DNA of 64,000 nucleotides from NCBI RefSeq assembly GCF_900114915.1, contig NZ_FOUS01000019.1:62001-126000 (forward strand), written 5' to 3'. A program made the translations under genes and the position numbers. Below, in pieces: positions 58,575-64,000 of this stretch. Within the stretch, counting starts at the first letter, position 1. Each line of letters begins with the position of its first letter. Source of the DNA: Bradyrhizobium sp. Rc3b. Lineage in GTDB: Bacteria > Pseudomonadota > Alphaproteobacteria > Rhizobiales > Xanthobacteraceae. Below the pieces are notes generated by a model, which ran no database searches, had not been told where the DNA came from, and saw nothing but the letters and a program-made list of their open reading frames with translations.

Positions 58575-59369
58575 ATGCGTGCAGCATTCCTGGGGTACCC
58601 GATCGACCTGCTGACGATGGCGGAAACCGTCGAGCTGGCGCACAGAGCCATGCGCAGCCGCCAGCGGCTGCAACATGTGGCGCTGAACGTCGCCAAATTC
58701 GTCAATATGCAATCTGACCCCGTACTCGCGGCCGATGTTGCCAACAGCGATGTTGTCGGCATCGATGGCATGGGCATTCTTTGGGGCGCTCGAGCACTGG
58801 GGCTTCCAGCAACATCGCGGGTGGCGGGCGTAGATCTCCTTGCCGAGTTGCTCGCGGTATGTGCCCAGGAAGGCTTTAAGCCCTATTTCTTGGGAGCCAC
58901 TTCCGCCGTTCTGGATCGGGCTTTGCAAGTTGCACGCGAGAGGCATCCCTCACTTGTCTTTGCGGGCTGGCACGACGGCTACTTCAAACGCGAGCAGGAG
59001 AATGAGGTCGTCCGGGACATCCAGTCCAGCGCGGCCGATTGTCTTTTCATCGGCATGCCGACGCCCAGGAAGGAGCGTTTCCTCGCCGCCCATCGCGATG
59101 ATCTCGGCGTGCCCTTTATCATGGGGGTGGGTGGTGCATTCGATGTCCTGGCAGGTACCGTTCGGCGCGCGCCCGTACGGCTTCAGAAGCTGGGCCTCGA
59201 GTGGCTGTATCGCATCTATCAGGAGCCCGGGCGGATGTGGTGGCGATACGCCAAGACAAACGCCCTGTTTGCGGGCGTCCTGGCACAAGCTCTCATCAGG
59301 CAGGGGCTTCGACACCCCCTTGGTGCGCCCGGAGCCCTTCCGCCGGGTCCGAGCCGGATCGGAGGGTGA
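58575..59369 (+). CDS. WecB/TagA/CpsF-family (WecG-like) glycosyltransferase
   Basis: A 264-residue GT26 glycosyltransferase. Motifs are LNVAKFVNMQSDPVLAADVA, DVVGIDGMGILWGARALGLP, RVAGVDLLAELLAVCAQEGF, YFLGATSAVLDRALQVARER, FIGMPTPRKERFLA and MGVGGAFDVLAGTVRRAPVR, then LGLEWLYRIYQEPGRMWWRY. This is a complete family signature. The family transfers ManNAc or ManNAcA to a lipid-linked GlcNAc. Immediately downstream are wecB and wecC, which make UDP-ManNAcA, so this enzyme is likely the ManNAcA transferase of the repeat unit. GGGAGATAGG precedes ATG 58575. Confidence 0.92.
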   Translation: MRAAFLGYPIDLLTMAETVELAHRAMRSRQRLQHVALNVAKFVNMQSDPVLAADVANSDVVGIDGMGILWGARALGLPATSRVAGVDLLAELLAVCAQEGFKPYFLGATSAVLDRALQVARERHPSLVFAGWHDGYFKREQENEVVRDIQSSAADCLFIGMPTPRKERFLAAHRDDLGVPFIMGVGGAFDVLAGTVRRAPVRLQKLGLEWLYRIYQEPGRMWWRYAKTNALFAGVLAQALIRQGLRHPLGAPGALPPGPSRIGG

Positions 59370-59372
59370 GGC

Positions 59373-60497
59373 GTGCGCAAGCATTTCTTCATTCTTCTGG
59401 GAACCCGGCCTGAAGCAATCAAGCTCTTTCCGGTCATCAACCGGCTGAAGGCTGAGCGGCGCAAGGACATCTCAGTAACGATCTGTGCGACTGCACAGCA
59501 TCGAGAGCTGCTTGATCAAGTCCTCAAGTTGGCCAAAGTGGTCCCGGATTTCGATCTGAACGTCATGACGACAAATCAGACGCTGGATCACTTGACTTCT
59601 CGGTTGCTCGGGCAAATCGGCGACCTTCTCGAAAAGGTGAAGCCCACCAGGGTCATTGTTCAGGGCGACACGGCAACTGCCATGACTGGTGCATTGGCAT
59701 CCTACTATCACCGTATACCGGTCTCACACGTCGAGGCCGGACTGCGCAGCGGCGACATCTTCGCACCGTGGCCCGAGGAGGTGAACCGCAAGATCGTCGG
59801 CTCGATCGCCGATCAACATTTTGCCCCAACAGAGCGCGCGGCCCGAGCCTTGCGTTCCGAGAACGTCTCCGGTGACCGCATTCACGTTACCGGAAACACG
59901 GTGGTGGACGCTCTCATCCTCGCGAAAGCCATGGTCGAATCCGATCCAGGACTCTCGTGCCGCTGGGACGGCATAAAAAAGCGCCACGGCAATCGCCGCA
60001 TCATCCTGGTGACCTGCCATCGCAGGGAAAACTTCGGCGGCGGCGTCGTCAACATCGTGAACGCGTTGGAGACCATTCTGCAACGGGAGGACGTTGCCGT
60101 GGTTCTCCCGGTACATCCGAATCCGAATGTCCGGGACCTGTTTGCGTCTCGATTCTCGGATCATCCGCGGGTCGTTCTTATTTCCCCTCAGGAATATACG
60201 GATTTCGTGAGCCTGCTCTCGTTATCATATTTGGTCTTGACGGATTCGGGAGGTGTCCAGGAGGAGGCCCCCACTTTCGGCAAGCCAGTCCTGGTGATGC
60301 GAGAAACGACAGAGCGTCCCGAAGGAGTGGAAGCGGGAACCGCTCGCCTCGTCGGGGCGAACTACGAGCGAATCGTTGCGGAGACATTTCGTCTGCTCGA
60401 CGATGACGAGACGTATGCTGCCATGGCTCGTTCGCATAACCCGTTTGGTGACGGGCACGCAAGCGACCGTATCGTGAAGGTTCTTCTCGATGCCTGA
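59373..60497 (+). CDS. wecB: UDP-N-acetylglucosamine 2-epimerase (non-hydrolysing)
   Basis: A 374-residue GT-B fold epimerase giving UDP-ManNAc from UDP-GlcNAc. Motifs are FILLGTRPEAIKLFPVINRL, VQGDTATAMTGALASYYHRI, PVSHVEAGLRSGDIFAPWPE with EVNRKI following, ILVTCHRRENFGGG and LTDSGGVQEEAPTFGKPVLV with MRETTERPEGVEAG. All catalytic segments are intact. The start is GTG 59373 with GGAGGGTGAGG, three bases after the preceding stop. It overlaps wecC by eight bases. This step commits the pathway to ManNAc-type sugars. Confidence 0.95.
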   Translation: MRKHFFILLGTRPEAIKLFPVINRLKAERRKDISVTICATAQHRELLDQVLKLAKVVPDFDLNVMTTNQTLDHLTSRLLGQIGDLLEKVKPTRVIVQGDTATAMTGALASYYHRIPVSHVEAGLRSGDIFAPWPEEVNRKIVGSIADQHFAPTERAARALRSENVSGDRIHVTGNTVVDALILAKAMVESDPGLSCRWDGIKKRHGNRRIILVTCHRRENFGGGVVNIVNALETILQREDVAVVLPVHPNPNVRDLFASRFSDHPRVVLISPQEYTDFVSLLSLSYLVLTDSGGVQEEAPTFGKPVLVMRETTERPEGVEAGTARLVGANYERIVAETFRLLDDDETYAAMARSHNPFGDGHASDRIVKVLLDA

Positions 60498-61752
60498 ATT
60501 CCAAAAGATCAATGTCGTTGGACTTGGTTATATCGGGCTGCCGACCGCGGCGCTGATTGCGAGCCGAGGGATGCAGGTGCTCGGTATCGACACCAACGAA
60601 CGAATTGTCGATACGGTGGCATCGGGCAAGATTCACATCGCCGAGCCCGATCTCGACGGACTTGTCTCCAAAGTCGTGTCGAGCGGTGCGCTCACAACGT
60701 CCAGCAAGCCGCAGCCAGCCGACGTTTTTATCATCGCAGTACCGACGCCGATCGACCGCGAAAGCCGCCCAGACCTGTCAAGTGTGAATGCCGCAGTCGA
60801 CAATATCGTGGATATCCTTGCTCCAGGCAATCTCGTGATCCTCGAATCGACATCGCCGATCGGAACCACCGAGGCCATGGCGAAGCGGATTATTGAACGC
60901 AGGCCGGACCTGCATATAGGTGTCAACGGCAAGGAGGACGGAGCGATCTACGTAGCCTACTGTCCAGAGCGCGTGCTGCCGGGACGGATCCTGACCGAGC
61001 TTATCAACAACGACCGGTGCATTGGAGGAATTACGCCGACGTGCACGCGGCGTGCTCAGCGCTTCTACAAGATGTTCGTTCGCGGCGCTTGCGTCGGTAC
61101 TACGGCGCGGGCAGCCGAGCTGGTCAAGCTGACGGAAAACGCCTTCCGAGATACCAACATAGCATTTGCGAACGAACTGTCGTTGATCTGCGAGAGGTTC
61201 GACATCAATGTCTGGGAGGTGATCGACATCGCCAACCGCCATCCTCGCGTAAACGTTTTGCGGCCGGGACCGGGAGTGGGTGGGCACTGTATTGCGGTCG
61301 ATCCCTGGTTCATCATCGACTCGGCGCCGGATCTAGCGCGCGTGATGCGAACAAGCCGGGAAGTCAACAACGCCAAAACGCAGAAGATCATTGAGCGTAC
61401 AGACGCGCTGATCGACGATCATCCTTATGCAAACATCGCCTGTTGTGGATTGACCTTCAAGGCCAATGTCGACGACTTGCGCGAGAGTCCGGCCATGGAG
61501 ATAGCCACGCATCTAGCGGCAAAGTACGGAGAACGGATCAAGGTCGTTGAGCCGAACCTGCGCCGTCTCCCGCCTCAGTTGGCCGACTACCATGTCGCAT
61601 TGGTCAATATAGAGGAAGCTCTGCGCAGTTGCGAAATCGCGATTCTACTCGTCGATCACGATGAGTTCAAAATGGTGCCGTTGTCAGAGCGACGGCATCT
61701 CGATGTCATCGATACGCGCGGCATATGGCAGGATATGCCAGCGCGGACGTAA
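60490..61752 (+). CDS. wecC: UDP-N-acetyl-D-mannosamine dehydrogenase
   Basis: A 420-residue UDP-sugar 6-dehydrogenase that oxidises UDP-ManNAc to UDP-ManNAcA with two NAD. The Rossmann motif is INVVGLGYIGLPTAALIASR. It continues VFIIAVPTPIDRESRPDLSS, VILESTSPIGTTEAMAKRII, AYCPERVLPGRILTELINND, LVKLTENAFRDTNIAFANEL, the catalytic Cys in GPGVGGHCIAVDPWFIID, and LTFKANVDDLRESPAMEIA. It matches WecC rather than UDP-glucose dehydrogenase in the CPERVLPG and GGHCIAVDP segments. Start ATG 60490 overlaps wecB by eight bases. Length is normal. Confidence 0.95.
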   Translation: MPEFQKINVVGLGYIGLPTAALIASRGMQVLGIDTNERIVDTVASGKIHIAEPDLDGLVSKVVSSGALTTSSKPQPADVFIIAVPTPIDRESRPDLSSVNAAVDNIVDILAPGNLVILESTSPIGTTEAMAKRIIERRPDLHIGVNGKEDGAIYVAYCPERVLPGRILTELINNDRCIGGITPTCTRRAQRFYKMFVRGACVGTTARAAELVKLTENAFRDTNIAFANELSLICERFDINVWEVIDIANRHPRVNVLRPGPGVGGHCIAVDPWFIIDSAPDLARVMRTSREVNNAKTQKIIERTDALIDDHPYANIACCGLTFKANVDDLRESPAMEIATHLAAKYGERIKVVEPNLRRLPPQLADYHVALVNIEEALRSCEIAILLVDHDEFKMVPLSERRHLDVIDTRGIWQDMPART

Positions 61753-61790
61753 GGCATAAGGCCGTAACCCCCGAATGGATCGAGGTTAGC

Positions 61791-62855
61791 ATGCGAGATA
61801 GCCAGCTTGGAATCGGGGTCGTGGGATACGGCTATTGGGGTCCCAATCTCGTTCGAAATTTCTCAGCCAATCCTGCCGCCCGCGTTGTCAGCGTGAGCGA
61901 CCTCGATCCGGGCAGGCTCGGGCTTATAGCGCAGCTTTACCCCGCGGTAGCAACGACCACGCACTATGACGATCTGCTGAAGGACGCCTCGATTGATGCA
62001 ATTGCTATCGCTACCCCGGTACACACGCACTACGAACTGGCGATTGCGGCGTTGCGGGCTGGCAAGCACGTGTTGGTCGAGAAGCCCCTTGCGCCGAGCT
62101 CAGAGCAAGTGATGCGCCTGATCGACGAGGCGGATCGGCGCGGATTGACACTGATGGTCGATCACACCTTTCTCTACACGCCGGCCGTTCAGAAGATTCG
62201 TGAGCTTGTGCTGAAGAGAGAGCTGGGAGACGTATATTACTACGATAGCACACGCGCGAGCCTCGGGCTGTTTCAGAAAGACGTAAATGTGATCTGGGAT
62301 TTGGCGGTGCACGACATCTCGATCATCCATCATATCCTCGATGAGGAGCCGGTCGCGGTTTCGGCGACGGGGTCGTGCCATGTTGTCGGTTCGCCCGAAA
62401 ACATGGCTCACATCACATTGTTCTTCGCCAACGCGTGTGTGGCCCACGTCAGCGTTAACTGGCTCTCGCCTGTCAAGGTACGTCAGACGTTCATTGGCGG
62501 CAGCAAAAAGATGATCGTCTATGACGATCTCGAGCCGACTGAAAAGATCAAGGTCTATGACAAGGGAATTACGCTCGATAGGCCCCCCGAGAGTGCACAT
62601 CAATTTCGAATCGGATATCGCGCCGGCGACATGTGGGCTCCGCATATCTCGCCTAGGGAGGCGCTGCAGACCGAGGTTGAGCATTTCATCGACTGCGCGC
62701 GCAACGGCGGGCAGCCGATTTCCAGCGGCATGTCTGGGCTGCGAGTAATCGAGGTGCTTGAGGCGGCTTCGCGATCGATCACGGAACAGGGCAAACCAGT
62801 CGCGATTCGGCAGTTGCCGTGCGTGATAGCGGAGCGGGCTCGGGCCACGGCTTAG
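61791..62855 (+). CDS. Gfo/Idh/MocA-family oxidoreductase
   Basis: A 354-residue NAD(P)-dependent sugar oxidoreductase. The Rossmann part begins LGIGVVGYGYWGPNLVRNFS, and the diagnostic GKHVLVEKPLAPSSEQVMRL contains the EKP catalytic Lys. It continues LMVDHTFLYTPAVQKIRELV and VIWDLAVHDISIIHHIL with the active-site Asp/His. This class includes WlbA/WbpB-type enzymes that oxidise the 3-position of UDP-sugars en route to amino sugars, so it could act on UDP-GlcNAcA- or ManNAcA-type precursors; no partner aminotransferase is in view. ATG 61791 has GAGG six bases upstream; an earlier in-frame start at 61725 inside wecC is rejected. Confidence 0.9.
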   Translation: MRDSQLGIGVVGYGYWGPNLVRNFSANPAARVVSVSDLDPGRLGLIAQLYPAVATTTHYDDLLKDASIDAIAIATPVHTHYELAIAALRAGKHVLVEKPLAPSSEQVMRLIDEADRRGLTLMVDHTFLYTPAVQKIRELVLKRELGDVYYYDSTRASLGLFQKDVNVIWDLAVHDISIIHHILDEEPVAVSATGSCHVVGSPENMAHITLFFANACVAHVSVNWLSPVKVRQTFIGGSKKMIVYDDLEPTEKIKVYDKGITLDRPPESAHQFRIGYRAGDMWAPHISPREALQTEVEHFIDCARNGGQPISSGMSGLRVIEVLEAASRSITEQGKPVAIRQLPCVIAERARATA

Positions 62856-62907
62856 TTGGCGGTTGGTCGTGGTTGTTCGCCAGCTAAGCCCGGCGTCGGG
62901 AGCCGCG

Positions 62908-64000
62908 ATGAATTCAGTACAGCGTTCGGTCTTGTTCTCTGCGGTGGACCGCTATGCGGGTCTTGTGCTGTTTTTCGTCTCCACCGCGGTGCTTTCGCGC
63001 CTGCTGACGCCGAGCGAGTTTGGGGTTTATGCGGTTGTCAATGCGCTTACCGCCGTGATCGCGGCCGCTTTTCAGGAATTTGGAGGGGCAAATTACCTGA
63101 TTCAGAAGCGTGAGCTGTCGCGCGGGACGATTAGAACGGCGTTCACCATCACCTGGGGGATCTCGCTGGCAATTGCGCTGATTCTTTTAGTCACGGCTGA
63201 CGTTGTATCGCGGCTCTTTGCGCAAGACAGTCTAAGGCTGGGTATTGAGGTTTCTGCGCTGAATCTTCTCGTTATACCGGTCTCCGGAACGTTGATCGCC
63301 TTGTTCCGCCGTGACATGCAGTTCGGCACTCTTGCGATCTGCAATTTTGCGAGCAACGTGGCGGTTGCGCTGGTTTCGATCGGACTGGCAGTATTGAACT
63401 TCAGCTACATGGCTCCAATCTGGGGTGGTGTGGCTGGGAGCATCGTTCTCGCGGGCATGCTGCTGAGCTGGCATCGCGATTTCAGCGTGTTACGCCCTTC
63501 GCTGTCCGAATACCGAGACGTCATCGAATTCGGTCTCTATTCCAGCGGCGTCAGCGTCATCAATGTCTTCTACAACCTCGCGCCTCAGCTCTTTCTGGCG
63601 AAGATCCTCGATCTCACGGCTGTGGGTCTCTACAGCCGGGCAATCAACCTGACCCAGGTATTCGACAGGCTCGTCACGCAAGTCGTGAACCCGATTATCA
63701 TGCCGGCCATTGTGACCAAACGTGCAGCTGGGGCAGATCTAAAAGGCGTGTATCTGGATGCGGTCCAACTGCTTTCCGCCGTGCAGTGGCCATTTCTCAC
63801 GTCCGTGGCGATTATGGCAAAGCCGATCGTCCTGATCTGGCTTGGCGGAGCCTGGCTCGAAGTCGTGCCATTGGTGCGCATTCTTTGCATTGCAAATCTG
63901 GCGCTGTTCGCTGCGTGTCTGACCTATCCTGTGTTCCTGGCAGTTGGACGCGTGCGCGACGCGCTTGTCTCGTCCTTCATCTCGTTGCCACCCTCGCTGC
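62908..64000 (+). CDS. polysaccharide flippase (Wzx/PST family), 3' truncated by window
   Basis: From ATG 62908 (GGGAG upstream) the frame stays open to the right edge, 364 codons. It begins MNSVQRSVLFSAVDRYAGLV followed by LFFVSTAVLSRLLTPSEFGV, the typical start of polysaccharide transporters, and shows at least nine or ten hydrophobic helices in view (such as TITWGISLAIALILLVTADV and VWPF-type segments near the end). The pattern RLLTPSEFGVYAVVNALTAV is characteristic of the MOP superfamily PST/Wzx branch. It would flip lipid-linked repeat units to the periplasm for polymerisation by the Wzy-like protein. It follows the oxidoreductase by 52 bases on the same strand. Confidence 0.9.
   Translation, partial: MNSVQRSVLFSAVDRYAGLVLFFVSTAVLSRLLTPSEFGVYAVVNALTAVIAAAFQEFGGANYLIQKRELSRGTIRTAFTITWGISLAIALILLVTADVVSRLFAQDSLRLGIEVSALNLLVIPVSGTLIALFRRDMQFGTLAICNFASNVAVALVSIGLAVLNFSYMAPIWGGVAGSIVLAGMLLSWHRDFSVLRPSLSEYRDVIEFGLYSSGVSVINVFYNLAPQLFLAKILDLTAVGLYSRAINLTQVFDRLVTQVVNPIIMPAIVTKRAAGADLKGVYLDAVQLLSAVQWPFLTSVAIMAKPIVLIWLGGAWLEVVPLVRILCIANLALFAACLTYPVFLAVGRVRDALVSSFISLPPSL

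Overview
The window is a GC-rich alphaproteobacterial chromosome segment, most likely from Bradyrhizobium or a close relative. That is an inference from gene content and style, not from a search: rhizobial-type H-NS (HvrA-like) proteins, a membrane formate dehydrogenase locus with its DUF3305/DUF3306/DUF6352/DUF6505 companions, an ExoP/Wzc-type surface polysaccharide cluster, and many acyl-CoA catabolism genes. No tRNA, rRNA, CRISPR array or intact insertion sequence was seen. Both edges cut genes: an RND efflux pump on the left and a polysaccharide flippase on the right.

Region 1 (1-15.4 kb) is catabolic. After the RND pump 3' end and an SDR there is a decayed aldehyde dehydrogenase tail. 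Then come an orphan ABC solute-binding protein with a feruloyl-CoA-synthetase-like ligase, an HxlR regulator, and a tight six-gene operon: DsbA/HCCA-isomerase-like protein, SDR, two acyl-CoA dehydrogenases, thiolase and an FMN nitronate-monooxygenase-like protein. A TetR regulator and an Fe-type alcohol dehydrogenase/maleylacetate reductase follow. The same inverted repeat (AGTTCT-N5-AGAACT) overlaps the -35/-10 region of both catabolic units, pointing to one operator, probably for the HxlR protein. The set fits uptake, CoA activation and beta-oxidation-like shortening of an aromatic or long-chain acid.

Region 2 (15.1-16.3 kb) is a scar zone with a frameshifted dihydroxy-acid dehydratase fragment and small membrane or exported proteins. 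Region 3 (16.3-29.6 kb) is respiratory: a WD40-cytochrome c fusion, a PsiF-like exported protein, a polyferredoxin, five overlapping accessory genes, an HTH-TorD chaperone fusion, a short Tat-signal protein, and formate dehydrogenase alpha (cysteine type), beta and gamma subunits. Together they make a periplasm-facing, quinone-linked formate oxidase and its maturation set.

Region 4 (30.4-64 kb) is a surface polysaccharide and adhesin island. It contains a PqqD/HPr-kinase-like plus nucleotidyltransferase module, two H-NS paralogues, a priming glycosyltransferase, a Wzy-like membrane protein, a Wzc tyrosine kinase, rmlCBDA (dTDP-rhamnose), a 2301-residue repeat protein with its own type I exporter (ABC + HlyD), glycosyltransferases, wecB-wecC (UDP-ManNAcA), a Gfo/Idh/MocA oxidoreductase and a flippase. 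Its intergenic regions are strikingly AT-rich and repeatedly carry ATTAAAT/ATTTAAT. This suggests common control, plausibly by the H-NS proteins encoded inside the island.
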